A stretch of 64,000 bases of DNA from positions 124,001 to 188,000 of the forward strand of contig NZ_JACHWM010000001.1 of the NCBI RefSeq assembly GCF_014191355.1, read 5' to 3'. This document shows, piece after piece, positions 27,801-38,683 of this stretch. Numbering within the stretch: the first letter of the stretch is position 1; each line of letters opens with the position of its first letter. A program made the position numbers and the translations under genes. The notes under the pieces were generated by a model, which saw nothing but the letters and a program-made list of their open reading frames with translations, was not told where the DNA came from and did not search any database. The stretch is from Methylobacterium sp. R2-1 (lineage in GTDB: Bacteria; Pseudomonadota; Alphaproteobacteria; Rhizobiales; Beijerinckiaceae).

Positions 27801-28112
27801 GAAAGCCCGTTGCCTCGCTGGTTCCGGAAGGGAGAAGGGCTTCCCCTTAGCCCGCTCGCCCCGCTATCGCGAGGGCGATTCGGGTGTCGTTCGTCACATG
27901 TCCGGCCCCTTCATTAGATCGCCGCGCCGCAGCTTCGTCGGAAGGCAGCATTGCCACACGCGTGAGGATGCAGGCCCCCTGGGCGACCGGCGGGGGTCAC
28001 GGATCGCTGCATGTGTGCTATGTAAAAGTGACGGACAGGCTCAAACCTGTCGCGGCTTTCGGGCTGGCCGCTGTTGACAGACCCGGCCACCCCTCTCCAC
28101 ATCCGCCGGATC
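27801..28112. other. Divergent intergenic region (antiporter / ispH)
   Basis: 312 bp without a gene. It holds the promoters of the antiporter operon (-) and ispH (+). TATGTAAA at 28019-28026 is a possible -10 for ispH, and GACAGG-N6-CCTGTC (28034-28051) is a small hairpin in its leader. No ORF is convincing. Confidence 0.5.
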
Positions 28113-29135
28113 ATGAGCGCTGACACCATCAACCTCACCGCTGACCCGAACCGGGTCCCGCAGCCGGCCGTGACGGGCGACAAGCCGCCACTGGAGATTC
28201 TGCTGTGCGCGCCCCGCGGCTTCTGCGCCGGCGTGGTGCGCGCGATCGACGTGGTCGAGCGGGCGCTGGCGATCTACGGAGCGCCGGTCTACGTTCGCCA
28301 CGAGATCGTCCACAACAAGTATGTGGTCGAGACTCTGAAGCGGAAAGGCGCCGTGTTCGTGCGCGAGCTGGACGAGGTGCCCGATAGCGGCGCACCCGTC
28401 ATCTTCTCCGCCCACGGCGTCGCCAAGACGGTGCCGCAGAACGCCGACGCACGCGGCCTCACCACCATCGACGCCACCTGTCCGCTGGTGACCAAGGTCC
28501 ACCGCGAGGCCGAGATCCATCACAAGCGCGGGCGTCACGTCCTGCTCGTCGGCCATTCCGGTCATCCGGAAGTCGTCGGCACCATGGGCCAGCTGCCCAA
28601 AGGCTCGATCACGCTCGTCGAGGACATCGACCAGATCGATGCCCTGAACCCGCCGGCCGACCAGGCGCTCGCCTGGGTGACGCAGACGACCCTGTCGATC
28701 GACGACACCAAGCATATCGTCGAGGCGTTGAAGGCCAAGTTTGCCGGCATCCATGGCCCTCACAAGGACGACATCTGCTACGCCACCACCAACCGCCAGG
28801 AGGCGGTCAAGGAGGTCGCTCCGCGGGTCGATGCGCTGATCGTGGTGGGATCTTCCAACTCCTCGAACTCGCAGCGGCTGCGCGAGGTCGCCGAGCGGGC
28901 CGGCTGCCCGATCACCCGCCTCGTCCTACGCGCCGAGGAGATCGACTGGGACGCCTTCAAGGATATCCGTCGCCTTGGCCTCACCGCCGGCGCGTCTGCA
29001 CCTGAGGTCCTGGTGGAAGAGATCATCGACGCCTTCGCCGCGCGCTTCGACGTGACGGTGGATCAGGTCTCGGTCACGGTCGAAGACATGTCCTTCCCGC
29101 TGCCGCGCGAGCTGCGCAGCGAGGCCGCCGAGTAG
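28113..29135 (+). CDS. ispH: 4-hydroxy-3-methylbut-2-enyl diphosphate reductase
   Basis: Final enzyme of the non-mevalonate (MEP) pathway; it reduces HMBPP to IPP and DMAPP with a [4Fe-4S] cluster in the cytosol. It is 340 aa from the ATG at 28113; a longer frame to 28074 has no family support. The three conserved cluster cysteines are visible: [19 protein letters not shown] and [11 protein letters not shown]. Other motifs include [31 protein letters not shown] and [11 protein letters not shown] strong hairpin follows the gene and separates it from thrB. Confidence 0.97.
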   Translation: MSADTINLTADPNRVPQPAVTGDKPPLEILLCAPRGFCAGVVRAIDVVERALAIYGAPVYVRHEIVHNKYVVETLKRKGAVFVRELDEVPDSGAPVIFSAHGVAKTVPQNADARGLTTIDATCPLVTKVHREAEIHHKRGRHVLLVGHSGHPEVVGTMGQLPKGSITLVEDIDQIDALNPPADQALAWVTQTTLSIDDTKHIVEALKAKFAGIHGPHKDDICYATTNRQEAVKEVAPRVDALIVVGSSNSSNSQRLREVAERAGCPITRLVLRAEEIDWDAFKDIRRLGLTAGASAPEVLVEEIIDAFAARFDVTVDQVSVTVEDMSFPLPRELRSEAAE

Positions 29136-29181
29136 GGCGAAGCCCGCGTCGGCGCCTGAACAAGCCGACCGAACGACCTCC

Positions 29182-29206
29182 AGGGGCGCCCATGGCGCCC
29201 CTTTCT
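29182..29206 (+). terminator. Terminator between ispH and thrB
   Basis: AGGGGCGCC and GGCGCCCCT form a perfect 9-bp stem around CAT, followed by TTCT. It lies 47 bp after ispH and 27 bp before the thrB start. Confidence 0.75.
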
Positions 29207-29232
29207 CTTGCGCGAACCCGGCAGCGGCACCC

Positions 29233-30198
29233 GTGGCGGTCTACACCGACGTATCCGACGAGGCGCTACGCGCCTTTCTCAAAGAGTACGAACTCGGCGA
29301 ATTGCTCTCCTACAAGGGCATCGCGGAAGGCGTCGAGAATTCGAACTTCTTCCTGCACACGAGCACGGGCAACTACATCCTCACCCTCTACGAGAAGCGG
29401 GTGAGTGAGGCGGATCTGCCGTTCTTCATCAACCTGATGGGTCATCTGGCGCGGGCCGGCCTGGCCTGCCCGCAGCCGGTGCGCAACCGCGCCGGAACCG
29501 CGCTCGGGCGCCTCTGCGGCCGGCCGGCGGCGATCGTCACTTTCCTCGAAGGCGTTTCCTTAAGCCGTCCGAACACGGAGCATTGCCGGGCGCTTGGTGC
29601 CGCGCTGGCCGGGCTTCACGCTGCCGGGCGCGACTTCCCGATGGTGCGCGAGAACAATTTGTCGGTGGGGGCGTGGCGGCCGCTGTTCGTGCAGGCGGAG
29701 GCGCAGGCGGACACGGTTGCGCCGGGACTCGCGGCCCGCACGCGCGCCGACCTCGATGTCCTTGAAGCGTCCTGGCCGCAGGGCCTGCCGGGCGGGGTCA
29801 TCCACGCCGACCTGTTCACCGACAACGTCTTCTTCATCGGCGACGCCGTGTCGGGGCTGATCGACTTCTACTTCGCCTGCACCGACGCCTTCGCCTACGA
29901 TCTGGCGATCAGCCTCAACGCGTGGTGCTTCGATGCGGACGGCACCTTCCACCGCGACAAGGCGGGAGCGATGATCGCGGGCTACGATTCCGTGCGAAAG
30001 CTGGAGCCTGCCGAGATCGCGGCGCTGCCGGTTCTGGCGCGGGGCGCGGCCATGCGCTTCATGCTGACCCGCCTCGTGGACTGGCTGAACGTGCCGGCCG
30101 GTGCCCTGGTGCAGCCCAAGGACCCGCTGGAATACGACCGGCGCCTCGCCTTCCATCGCGCCGCAACGGATGCGCGGAATTACGGTTGGGACGACTGA
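29233..30198 (+). CDS. thrB: Homoserine kinase, APH-fold (ThrB2 type)
   Basis: Phosphorylates homoserine to O-phosphohomoserine in threonine biosynthesis. It is 321 aa and starts with GTG at 29233. It is the aminoglycoside-phosphotransferase-like type found in Alpha- and Gammaproteobacteria, not the GHMP type. Visible: IAEGVENSNFFLHTSTGNYILTLYEK (P-loop region with the conserved Lys), the catalytic loop VIHADLFTDNVFF, and DFYFACTDAFAYDLAISLN (metal Asp in GLIDFYFA). In many relatives thrB is followed by rnhA and a peroxiredoxin; here rnhA is absent and the peroxiredoxin is on the other strand. Confidence 0.96.
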   Translation: MAVYTDVSDEALRAFLKEYELGELLSYKGIAEGVENSNFFLHTSTGNYILTLYEKRVSEADLPFFINLMGHLARAGLACPQPVRNRAGTALGRLCGRPAAIVTFLEGVSLSRPNTEHCRALGAALAGLHAAGRDFPMVRENNLSVGAWRPLFVQAEAQADTVAPGLAARTRADLDVLEASWPQGLPGGVIHADLFTDNVFFIGDAVSGLIDFYFACTDAFAYDLAISLNAWCFDADGTFHRDKAGAMIAGYDSVRKLEPAEIAALPVLARGAAMRFMLTRLVDWLNVPAGALVQPKDPLEYDRRLAFHRAATDARNYGWDD

Positions 30199-30208
30199 GG
30201 GGTTCGAA

Positions 30209-30228
30209 CCCTCCCCCGTGGGGGAGGG
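30209..30228. terminator. CCCTCCCCC-GT-GGGGGAGGG hairpin between convergent genes
   Basis: A perfect 9-bp G/C stem in the 44-bp gap between thrB (+) and the peroxiredoxin (-). It also resembles a short intergenic palindrome of the kind repeated in GC-rich genomes. It likely ends both transcripts. Confidence 0.55.
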
Positions 30229-30242
30229 GAGGAGCAGATCGA

Positions 30243-30725
30243 TCAGAGCACCTTCAACAGCGCTTCGGCGCCCGACACCTCGGCCTTGGAGGGCGTATCC
30301 TCGACATTGAGGATGCGAACGACGCCGTCATCGACCAGCATGGCATAGCGCTGGGAGCGCGGGCCGAGACCGAAGCCGGAGCCGTCCATTTCGAGGCCGA
30401 TCGCCTTGGCGAACTCGGCATTGCCGTCGGCCAGGAACTCGATGCCCTCGGCGCCGCTCTGCTGCTGCCACGCGTTGAGGACGAAGATGTCGTTGACCGC
30501 GGTCACGGCAATCGCATCGACGCCGCGGGCCAGGATCTCCTCGCGCTTGGCGACGAAGCCCGGCAGGTGGTTCCGATGGCAGGCCGGCGTGAAGGCACCC
30601 GGCACGCCGACCAGCACGACGCGGCGCCCCTTGAACACGTCGTCGGTCGTCTTGGCCTGCGGACCGTCCGGCCCGTTCACCCGGAAGGTGGCCTGGGGCA
30701 GGTGATCGCCAACCTGAATGGTCAT
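30243..30725 (-). CDS. Peroxiredoxin, Prx5-like (1-Cys)
   Basis: Cytosolic thiol peroxidase that reduces hydroperoxides with glutathione or glutaredoxin. It is 160 aa from the ATG at 30725. The peroxidatic Cys is residue 49 in VPGAFTPACHRNHLPGF, and no other cysteine is present, so this is a 1-Cys enzyme needing an external thiol. The strand VDAIAVTAVNDIFVLNAW and the motif GLGPRSQRYAMLVDDGVV match the Prx5/AhpE group. It is divergent from yqgE with 123 bp between; no obvious OxyR box is seen. Confidence 0.94.
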   Translation of the reverse strand: MTIQVGDHLPQATFRVNGPDGPQAKTTDDVFKGRRVVLVGVPGAFTPACHRNHLPGFVAKREEILARGVDAIAVTAVNDIFVLNAWQQQSGAEGIEFLADGNAEFAKAIGLEMDGSGFGLGPRSQRYAMLVDDGVVRILNVEDTPSKAEVSGAEALLKVL

Positions 30726-30848
30726 CCGTGCTCTCCTCGCAAAAGCCCCGAACCGTTAGACGCGCTTCGCGCGACTGTCGAGGCACCGGCATCCTGCGTG
30801 CGCGTTTGCCTTATGGATCAATGGCGGCCGCCGCATTAGCATAGACCG

Positions 30849-31457
30849 ATGCAGATACCCGACCCCGCGCTCAAAGACCCCGCCTATCTCGACGGCCAGT
30901 TCCTCGTGGCCATGCCGGGGATCGGCGACGAGCGCTTCGCGCGCTCGGTGATCTATCTCTGCGCCCACTCGGCGGACGGGGCGATGGGCATCATCGTCAA
31001 CAAGCCGGTCGCGGACCTGAGCATGCCGGATCTCCTGATCCAGCTCGACATCGCCAGCGAGGCTGACGCGATCCGCCTGCGTGAGCGGGTCGGCCATATG
31101 CCGGTGCTGATGGGCGGTCCGGTCGATGCCAAGCGCGGCTTCGTGCTGCACACGGCCGACTTTCACATCGATCAATCGACCCTGCAGATCGACGAAGGCG
31201 TGTGTCTCACGGCGACGGTAGAGATCCTGCGCGCCATTGCCGACGGGCGCGGCCCGTCGAACGCGGTGCTGGCGCTCGGCTACGCAGGCTGGCAGGCGGG
31301 CCAGCTCGAGAACGAGATCCTGGCCAATGGCTGGCTGAACTGCCCGGCCGATCCCGGGCTGATCTTCGATCCGGGCCTCGGCACGAAGTACGATCAGGTT
31401 CTCAAGGCGATCGGGATCGATCCCGCCATGCTCTCGGCGGAGGCGGGTCGGGCCTGA
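30849..31457 (+). CDS. YqgE/AlgH family protein
   Basis: A 202-aa cytosolic protein of the UPF0301 (YqgE/AlgH) family; the molecular function is unknown. The ATG at 30849 is kept because the family start is about 15 residues before [26 protein letters not shown], which is seen at residue 13. Other family marks: [26 protein letters not shown] and the C-terminal [22 protein letters not shown]. It is divergent from the peroxiredoxin and convergent with the zinc peptidase. AlgH was named for an alginate regulator in Pseudomonas, but that link is not applicable here. Confidence 0.93.
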   Translation: MQIPDPALKDPAYLDGQFLVAMPGIGDERFARSVIYLCAHSADGAMGIIVNKPVADLSMPDLLIQLDIASEADAIRLRERVGHMPVLMGGPVDAKRGFVLHTADFHIDQSTLQIDEGVCLTATVEILRAIADGRGPSNAVLALGYAGWQAGQLENEILANGWLNCPADPGLIFDPGLGTKYDQVLKAIGIDPAMLSAEAGRA

Positions 31458-31496
31458 CCGGTAGCCCCGCCCGCCACTGATCCGACTCTGGCGATC

Positions 31497-32561
31497 TCAC
31501 ACTCGCCGGTGCACGAGCTCGTGGATGAACCCGAGCTTCGCCACGACCGGTGGAGCGAGCACGAAGGGGTAGAGGTCGCCTTCACCCATGGCCCGGCTGA
31601 CGCTGTTCATGGCAAAGACGAAGGGAAGCCACGCATCGATGATCTGTTCGATGCTGTGGGCCCCGTAGGGATCGAAATCGACGCGCGCCGCCAGCTCGCC
31701 CTCGATATCGGCCTTGGGTTTCACCTGCATGCCGAAGGCGCTCGCCATCTCCAGCGTGTCGACGATGTGGAGGTAATGCGCCCAGGTCTCGGCGAAGTCT
31801 TCCCACGGATGGGTCGTCGCGTAGGCCGAGACAAACGTCTCCTGCCAGTCCGGCGGTGGGCCTTGGTCATAGTGGCGCTTGAGCGCCGCGCCGTAATCCT
31901 GCGAATCGTCGCCGAACACTGCCCGGCACGGCTCCAGCTTGCCGGCGTCGCGCACGAGAATGTCCCAGTAATGGTGGCCGACTTCGTGGCGGAAATGTCC
32001 GAGAAGCGTCCGATAGGGTTCACCCATCGACGTGCGGCGCTTCTCGCGCTCGGCCGGGTCGGCCTCCACCAGAGCAATGGTGATGATGCCGTTGTCATGG
32101 CCGGTCATCACCTTGTGCCCGCTCGCATCCGGCGGATCGGCCAGGAAGTTGAAGATCAGGCCGTGCTCAGGATCCTCGGCACGGGTTTTCAGAGGCAGGT
32201 TCCAACGCAGCAGCGTGTAGAACAGCCGGTGCTTGGCGTGCTCCATCTCCCGCCAACGATCGAGGTTCACCGGGTCGCTCACATCCGGCACGGTGCCATT
32301 GTGGCGGCAGGCGAGGCAGAAGGCGTCGGTCGTGCCCGGCGGCACCATCCAGTTACAGGTGTCGTGCGCGGCGTTGGTGCAGAGGAAACTCGGGCGATCG
32401 GGCGCGGCGAGCGGGATCCAGGCGTTGTTGTCGCCTGCAGGCTCCAGGGCCGAGATCCGGCCGAGCTGCGGCAGGTAGGCCAGCCGATGGCCGCAGCGCC
32501 CGCAGGAGCGGTTCTCGAAATAGAGGACGTTGTCGCAGGACTGGCAGCGAAAGAGTTTCAT
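31497..32561 (-). CDS. Zinc-ribbon metallopeptidase (Peptidase_Mx-like)
   Basis: A 354-aa soluble protein starting at the ATG at 32561; the frame is open to 32669 but the zinc-ribbon begins just after the chosen Met. Residues 5-24 have two CxxC pairs (CQSC and CGRCGH). A second zinc site is CTNAAHDTCNW ... FCLACRHN at about 60-90. The catalytic metallopeptidase motif HEVGHH, within LGHFRHEVGHHYWDILVRD, gives HExxH with a further Glu expected in the helix EDFAETWAHYLH. The family is found in Alphaproteobacteria and the natural substrate is unknown. It is downstream of alaS on the same strand. Confidence 0.9.
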   Translation of the reverse strand: MKLFRCQSCDNVLYFENRSCGRCGHRLAYLPQLGRISALEPAGDNNAWIPLAAPDRPSFLCTNAAHDTCNWMVPPGTTDAFCLACRHNGTVPDVSDPVNLDRWREMEHAKHRLFYTLLRWNLPLKTRAEDPEHGLIFNFLADPPDASGHKVMTGHDNGIITIALVEADPAEREKRRTSMGEPYRTLLGHFRHEVGHHYWDILVRDAGKLEPCRAVFGDDSQDYGAALKRHYDQGPPPDWQETFVSAYATTHPWEDFAETWAHYLHIVDTLEMASAFGMQVKPKADIEGELAARVDFDPYGAHSIEQIIDAWLPFVFAMNSVSRAMGEGDLYPFVLAPPVVAKLGFIHELVHRRV

Positions 32562-32743
32562 CGGCTCACGGGACGTTGACGCCCTGTCCCGGATCCGCGG
32601 CTGAGCCGGATCGGGGAGAGAACGCGCCGGGCACAGGGCTCGGAAGCGGCGGGGATCGCGGCCAACCAAGCCGCGAACCCGCTCACCGTTCCGTGAGCGA
32701 AGATATTTTTCTTCGCCTGCGTCTCACATGGGTGATGGCGGGT

Positions 32744-35419
32744 TCAGGCCGCTGCCAGCGCCTCGGAGATGGCGGCCAGTGCGGCTTCGGCACCGGCACC
32801 GTCCGGTCCGCCGGCCTGAGCCATGTCGCGTCGTCCACCGCCGCCTTTGCCGCCGAGATGTCCGGCGCCCGCGCGCACGAGGCCGACGGCATCGTAGCGG
32901 TCGGTGAGATCTTCTGTGACACCGACGACGAGCCCGGCCTTGCCGTCGGCGGACACGCCGACGATCGCGACGATGCCGGAGCCGAGGCGGCTCTTGCCCT
33001 CGTCGGCCAGGCCCTTGAGGTCGCGCATCTCGACGCCCTCGACCACGCGGGCCATCAGCTTCACACCGTTGACCTCGCGGGCCTCTTCGCCGCCGCCCGA
33101 AGCGCCGCCCATGGCGATTTTTTTCCGCGCGTCGGTCAGTTCCTTCTCCAACCGCCGGCGCTCCTCGATCAGGGCGGAGAGCCGGTCCGGCACGTCGCCC
33201 ACCGGTGCCTTGAGCAGGCCTGCGAGCTGACTGAGCGTACGGCTCTCCGCGGCGCGATGGCGGCGGGCGGCGCTGCCGGTCATCGCCTCGATCCGACGCA
33301 CGCCCGCGCCGACGGCGCTCTCGCCGAGCACGGTGATCTGGCCGATCTCGCCGAGCTGGGACACGTGGGTGCCCCCGCATAGCTCGATCGAGAAGTTCGG
33401 CAGGCGGCCTTCGACCTCGCGGCCCTCGTCATCCACCGGCCGGCCCATGGAGACGACCCGGACCTCGTCGCCGTACTTCTCGCCGAACAGAGCGCGGGCA
33501 CCCGACTCGATCGCTTCGTCCACCGCCATCAGCTTGGTGACCACCGGCGCGTTCTGAAGCAGCACCGCGTTGGCGATCTCCTCGACGCGGCTCAGCTCTG
33601 CCTCGTCGATGGGCTTCGGGTGGCTGATGTCGAAGCGCAGACGCTCGGGCGCGACGAGCGAGCCCTTCTGCGCCACGTGGTCGCCGAGCACCTGACGCAG
33701 CGCCTCGTGCAGCAGGTGGGTGGCCGAGTGGTTGGCGCGGATCGCGGCGCGGCGGGCGTGATCGACCTTCATCTCCACCGGCGCGCCGACGGAGAGCGTG
33801 CCCTCCTCGACCGTGACGTGATGCACGAACAAGTCGCCGAGCTTCTTTTCCGTACCGGTCACGCGCGCCTTGAGGCCCGGACCGGCGATCGCGCCGGTGT
33901 CGCCGACCTGACCGCCGGATTCGCCGTAGAAGGGCGTCTGGTTGACGATCACGAGGCCGCTCTCGCCGGCCTTCAGCGTCTCGACTTCACTGCCCTCGCG
34001 CAGGAGGGCACCGACGACGGCCTCAGCGGCCTCCGTCTCATATCCCAAAAATTCGGTGGCGCCGGTGCGCTCCTTGATGCCGAACCAGACGGTCTCGGTC
34101 GCGGCCTCGCCCGAGCCCTGCCACGCGGCCCGTGCCGCCTGCTTCTGACGCTGCATCGCCGCGTCGAAGGCCTGGGTATCGACGCCGATGCCGCGGGCCT
34201 TCAGCGCGTCCTGGGTCAGGTCGAGCGGGAAGCCGTAGGTGTCGTAGAGAGTAAAGGCGGTCTCGCCCGAAAGGTTCTGGCCGGCGCCGAGATCACGGCT
34301 CTCAGCGTCAAGGATCGCGAGGCCGCGCTCCAGGGTCTTGCGGAAGCGTCCCTCTTCCAGCCGAAGGGTCTCGGAGATCAGTGCCTCGTTGCGGGCCAGC
34401 TCCGGGAAGGCCTGCCCCATCTCGCGCACCAGCGTCGGCACCAGGCGGTACATCACCGGATCGCGGGCGCCGAGCAGTTCGAGATGGCGCATGGCACGGC
34501 GCATGATCCGGCGCAGCACGTAGCCGCGGCCCTCATTCGAGGGCAGCACGCCGTCGGTGATCAGGAACGAGGTCGAGCGCAGGTGGTCGGCGATGACGCG
34601 GTAGGAGGCGCGTGTCTCCGGCTCGGGCGCGCGGGACAGGGCATGGGCGACCGCATCGATCAGCGCGCGGAACAGGTCGGTGTCGTAATTCGAGTGGACG
34701 CCCTGGAGGATCGCGGCCATCCGCTCGAGGCCCATGCCGGTGTCGATCGAGGGCCGGGGCAGGGGATTGCGCATACCCGGCTCGACCTGCTCGTACTGCA
34801 TGAAGACGAGGTTCCAGAATTCGAGGAAGCGGTCGCCATCCTCGTCCGGCGATCCGGGCGGGCCGCCGGCGAGCGCCGGACCCTGGTCGATGAAGATCTC
34901 CGAGCACGGGCCGCACGGGCCGGTATCGCCCATCTGCCAGAAGTTGTCGGAGGTGCCGATCCGGATGATCTTTTCGTCGGAGAAGCCGGCGATCTTCCGC
35001 CAGAGGGCCGCTGCCTCGTCGTCGTCGGCATAGACGGTCACCAGCAGGCGCTCAGGCGTCAGTCCGAATTCCTGGGTGATCAGTTTCCAGGCCAGTTCGA
35101 TCGCGTCGGCCTTGAAGTAGTCGCCGAACGAGAAATTGCCGAGCATCTCGAAAAAGGTGTGATGCCGTGCGGTGTAGCCGACATTGTCGAGATCGTTGTG
35201 CTTGCCGCCGGCGCGGACGCATTTCTGCGAGGAGGTCGCCTTCACGTAGGGGCGCTTCTCGACACCGGTGAAGACGTTCTTGAACTGCACCATGCCGGCG
35301 TTCGTGAACATCAGCGTCGGGTCGTTCTTCGGCACCAGCGAGGACGAGGGCACCACCGCGTGCCCGGCATCCCGGAAGTAGTCCAGGAAGGTCGATCGAA
35401 TCTCGTTGACGCCGCTCAT
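32744..35419 (-). CDS. alaS: Alanyl-tRNA synthetase
   Basis: Charges tRNA-Ala in the cytosol and edits Ser/Gly errors. It is 891 aa from the ATG at 35419. The class II catalytic domain has [36 protein letters not shown] and NLVFMQYEQ. The editing domain has the zinc-binding HxxxH in [17 protein letters not shown] and the later CxxxH in [12 protein letters not shown]. The C-terminal C-Ala region has the DHHA1-type [13 protein letters not shown] close to the end. It is separated from the regulator upstream by 93 bp; it is likely transcribed alone or with the metallopeptidase. Confidence 0.98.
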   Translation of the reverse strand: MSGVNEIRSTFLDYFRDAGHAVVPSSSLVPKNDPTLMFTNAGMVQFKNVFTGVEKRPYVKATSSQKCVRAGGKHNDLDNVGYTARHHTFFEMLGNFSFGDYFKADAIELAWKLITQEFGLTPERLLVTVYADDDEAAALWRKIAGFSDEKIIRIGTSDNFWQMGDTGPCGPCSEIFIDQGPALAGGPPGSPDEDGDRFLEFWNLVFMQYEQVEPGMRNPLPRPSIDTGMGLERMAAILQGVHSNYDTDLFRALIDAVAHALSRAPEPETRASYRVIADHLRSTSFLITDGVLPSNEGRGYVLRRIMRRAMRHLELLGARDPVMYRLVPTLVREMGQAFPELARNEALISETLRLEEGRFRKTLERGLAILDAESRDLGAGQNLSGETAFTLYDTYGFPLDLTQDALKARGIGVDTQAFDAAMQRQKQAARAAWQGSGEAATETVWFGIKERTGATEFLGYETEAAEAVVGALLREGSEVETLKAGESGLVIVNQTPFYGESGGQVGDTGAIAGPGLKARVTGTEKKLGDLFVHHVTVEEGTLSVGAPVEMKVDHARRAAIRANHSATHLLHEALRQVLGDHVAQKGSLVAPERLRFDISHPKPIDEAELSRVEEIANAVLLQNAPVVTKLMAVDEAIESGARALFGEKYGDEVRVVSMGRPVDDEGREVEGRLPNFSIELCGGTHVSQLGEIGQITVLGESAVGAGVRRIEAMTGSAARRHRAAESRTLSQLAGLLKAPVGDVPDRLSALIEERRRLEKELTDARKKIAMGGASGGGEEAREVNGVKLMARVVEGVEMRDLKGLADEGKSRLGSGIVAIVGVSADGKAGLVVGVTEDLTDRYDAVGLVRAGAGHLGGKGGGGRRDMAQAGGPDGAGAEAALAAISEALAAA

Positions 35420-35512
35420 CGGATAGGCTCGGAAATCAAGTCGCGTCGGGAGCCGGCTGGCGGGCAGCGCGGCAGCATTGTTGCGCCCTCATACGGTCCG
35501 AAGCTGTGCAAG

Positions 35513-36241
35513 TCACGTCGGCTCGTTCTGCGCGGAGCCGGTCGGCGCCGCGAAACTCCGTCCGGTCCTCAACTCGGCGAGGTAGCTGCGCAGCAGCGCC
35601 ACCCGCCGCGGCCGGAAACTGGTGCCGGCCGGCCGCGCGGCGCGGATACGGTCCAGGCGAAACATCCGGAACGCCTCACGCAGGCAGCACCACGCCAGCA
35701 GCGTCATCTTGCTGTCGAGATAGACTACGGAGAGCGGCAGGATCGTCCGCTCGGTGACCGTTCCGTCCTTGTCGGTGTAGCGGAGAAGCAGCGCCTCTTC
35801 GCGCCAGCAGGCCGATCGGATCGTCTCCATGTCGGGGAATGCGGGAAAGCGCGCCTCGAAGCGGCGGACCTGCGAGACGGCGTGGAACAGGTGCTGCTCG
35901 GCCCGGTCGGGCAGGGTCGCCGCGACTTTCGCCAGCACCGAGGCGGCGGCCTTCTCCAGCGCCGGATCGCCCATGTGGCGGACCTCGGCCAGGCCGAGAA
36001 CGAGCGCCTCGATCTCGATCCGGTCGAAGGTCTGCGGCGGCAGGGCGACATCTTCGATCAGCCGGTAGCCGTAGCCCCGTTCGCCCTCGATGCGGGCGCC
36101 GGCCGCGCGCAGGCTGTCGATGTCGCGATAGAGCGAGCGCAGCGACACGCCGGTCTCCTCCGCGAGGCGTGCCGCGGTGACCGGTGAGGGCAGGACGCGC
36201 ATCGCGTGCAGCAGCCGGAAAAGGCGATCGGTCCGCGCCAT
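35513..36241 (-). CDS. YafY/WYL-domain transcriptional regulator
   Basis: DNA-binding regulator of 242 aa. The N-terminal helix-turn-helix (about 1-60: RTDRLFRLLHAMR, VTAARLAEETGVSLRSLYRDIDSLRAAGA) is the DeoR/HTH_11 type. A WYL domain (about 140-215) follows, here TILPLSVVYLDSKMTLLAWCCLREAFRMFRLDRI, which usually senses a ligand or nucleic acid. It starts at the ATG at 36241 and is divergent from the GST gene, 74 bp away, whose promoter it may control (inference). Bacterial WYL proteins are also known to regulate DNA-damage and defence genes, but the neighbourhood here is housekeeping. Confidence 0.92.
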   Translation of the reverse strand: MARTDRLFRLLHAMRVLPSPVTAARLAEETGVSLRSLYRDIDSLRAAGARIEGERGYGYRLIEDVALPPQTFDRIEIEALVLGLAEVRHMGDPALEKAAASVLAKVAATLPDRAEQHLFHAVSQVRRFEARFPAFPDMETIRSACWREEALLLRYTDKDGTVTERTILPLSVVYLDSKMTLLAWCCLREAFRMFRLDRIRAARPAGTSFRPRRVALLRSYLAELRTGRSFAAPTGSAQNEPT

Positions 36242-36315
36242 CGCTCAACTGACGGAAACTGACAGGTGACCCTGGCTACAACGTCTCCCGTCACCCCGCC
36301 AGCACGAGACCACCG

Positions 36316-36918
36316 ATGATCACCCTGTTCCACTCGCCGCGCAGCCGCTCGACCCGCATCGTCGCGCTCCTCAAGGAACTCGACGCCCTGGAGACGGTCG
36401 GCATCGCGGTCGTCACCATTCCACGCATGGACGGTTCGGGCGGCCGCGACCCGCGCAACCCCCATCCCGACGGCAAGGTGCCGCTGCTCGACCACGACGG
36501 CACCCTGGTTTGGGAATCGAGCGCGATCATTCAGTATCTCGCCGACCTGTTCCCGCAGGCGGGTCTCGGCATCCCCGTCGGGGACCCGCAGCGCGGCCCC
36601 TATCTGAGTTGGTTGGCTTGGTATGCCGGCATCGTCGAGCCGGTGCTGACGCTCAAGGCCATCGGCGTCGATCACCCGGCCGTCGCCCGGACCTTCCGCA
36701 CCGAGGCGGAGATCCAGGCGCGGCTCGCCGGAGCCCTGAAGGACAAGCCATATCTGCTCAGCGACCGCTTCACCGCCACCGATCTCCTGCTTCACTCGCC
36801 CTATGCGTGGTTCGGCAAGCCCGGCGTGCCCGCGATCGACGCTTGGGTGGACCGCTGCACGGACCGGCCCGGCGCACGCTTCGCCGCCGAGTTCGACGCG
36901 CAACACGCGGCGGACTGA
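36316..36918 (+). CDS. Glutathione S-transferase family protein
   Basis: A 200-aa cytosolic GST. The N-terminal thioredoxin-fold (1-75) begins MITLFHSPRSRSTRIVALLKELDA, where the Ser residues after the first strand stand in the place of the usual Ser/Tyr/Cys catalytic position; the cis-Pro and Glu-Ser pair are in GKVPLLDHDG and VWESSAIIQYLADLF. The all-helical C-terminal domain ends WFGKPGVPAIDAWVDRCTDRPGARFA. The substrate is not predictable. It is divergent from the WYL regulator and convergent with recA, separated by a bidirectional terminator. Confidence 0.9.
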   Translation: MITLFHSPRSRSTRIVALLKELDALETVGIAVVTIPRMDGSGGRDPRNPHPDGKVPLLDHDGTLVWESSAIIQYLADLFPQAGLGIPVGDPQRGPYLSWLAWYAGIVEPVLTLKAIGVDHPAVARTFRTEAEIQARLAGALKDKPYLLSDRFTATDLLLHSPYAWFGKPGVPAIDAWVDRCTDRPGARFAAEFDAQHAAD

Positions 36919-36940
36919 TCCTCCGCGTTTCGGCCCAAGA

Positions 36941-36977
36941 AAAAGCCCGCTGCGATCGCTCGCGGCGGGCCTTTTCG
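36941..36977. terminator. Bidirectional terminator (GST / recA)
   Basis: AAAA precedes the stem GCCCGCTGCG / CGCGGCGGGC (one G-T pair), and CTTTTCG follows. It is placed between the convergent GST and recA genes. Confidence 0.85.
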
Positions 36978-37001
36978 TTTCCGGTGGTTCAGGCGGCGGG
37001 C

Positions 37002-38102
<1,101 letters not shown>

Positions 38103-38160
38103 CGCTCGGCATCCTTATGCATGGGAGGGGCACGGCGCTCAATCCGCCGAAGCTGTCCAT

Positions 38161-38189
38161 TTCGTACTTGTTTTGTTCTCGTCTTGCAA
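38161..38189 (-). promoter_or_regulatory. recA promoter with SOS-like box
   Basis: On the minus strand the -35 is TTGCAA (38189-38184), the spacer is 17 bases, and the -10 is TACGAA (38166-38161). Inside the spacer and edge of the -10 lies GAAC-N7-GTAC (38178-38164), one base from the alphaproteobacterial LexA consensus GAAC-N7-GAAC. LexA binding would block RNA polymerase. Function is inferred from motif and position. Confidence 0.75.
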
Positions 38190-38683
38190 GTCCCAACGCG
38201 AAGGTTTTAGACCGTCACCGCGGCGTCGTGCCGCGCCCGTGAAACAAGCGGGTGTGCTGTTCCCGACACGTGTGACGAACACATGAATCCAATGAACTGG
38301 GTTGAGGCGAGTAGAATTTGCTTGCTCAGAACCTGAGGGCACGTCATTTGCAAGGATGCCGAGTATTTTATAATAGAATAATTCAGTAGATTATATTTTA
38401 ATTCGAAAACAAATTCAGTTATGCACGGTAAAAAATTCACCTTTGCTGGACGATCCGATTTTATGTAAACAGCTAATCAGCGGTATATCCGGAGTAATAA
38501 AAAATATAAATATGTGTTTCGGCAAGAATTTACAAATTGAAATCCAGACTGTTTTGATTGTCTGCGATCAAAATCGCCGGAAGAGCAAACTTCGAGTTCA
38601 ACGTCATGAAGGACATTTGGATCAGAATGTGAGAGGTATGGCGCCGATCTAGTCTCGGTAGGACGCATGATGAGGTGGCCCTC
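38190..38683. other. AT-rich gap upstream of recA promoter, no firm gene
   Basis: About 500 bp without a convincing gene. Bases about 38345-38570 are strongly A/T-rich (runs such as TATTTTATAATAGAATAATT), in clear contrast with the GC-rich neighbours. A 69-aa frame from TTG 38443 (+) and a 77-aa frame at 38207-38440 (-) are present but lack ribosome sites and recognisable features, so I do not call them. Possible remnant of transferred DNA. Confidence 0.5.

Noticed and set aside
30201..30212. GGTTCGAACC, like a tRNA T-loop
   Set aside because: It lies directly after the thrB stop and within a palindromic hairpin; there is no acceptor, D or anticodon arm around it.
32680..32710. GCTCAC-N6-GTGAGC hairpin followed by a T-run
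   Set aside because: As a terminator it would work only on the plus strand, where no gene ends upstream; the surrounding genes are on the minus strand. Probably chance or a weak element.
38207..38652. Two small frames in the AT-rich region (77 aa minus, 69 aa plus)
   Set aside because: No Shine-Dalgarno, no domain, and open frames are expected by chance in this length.
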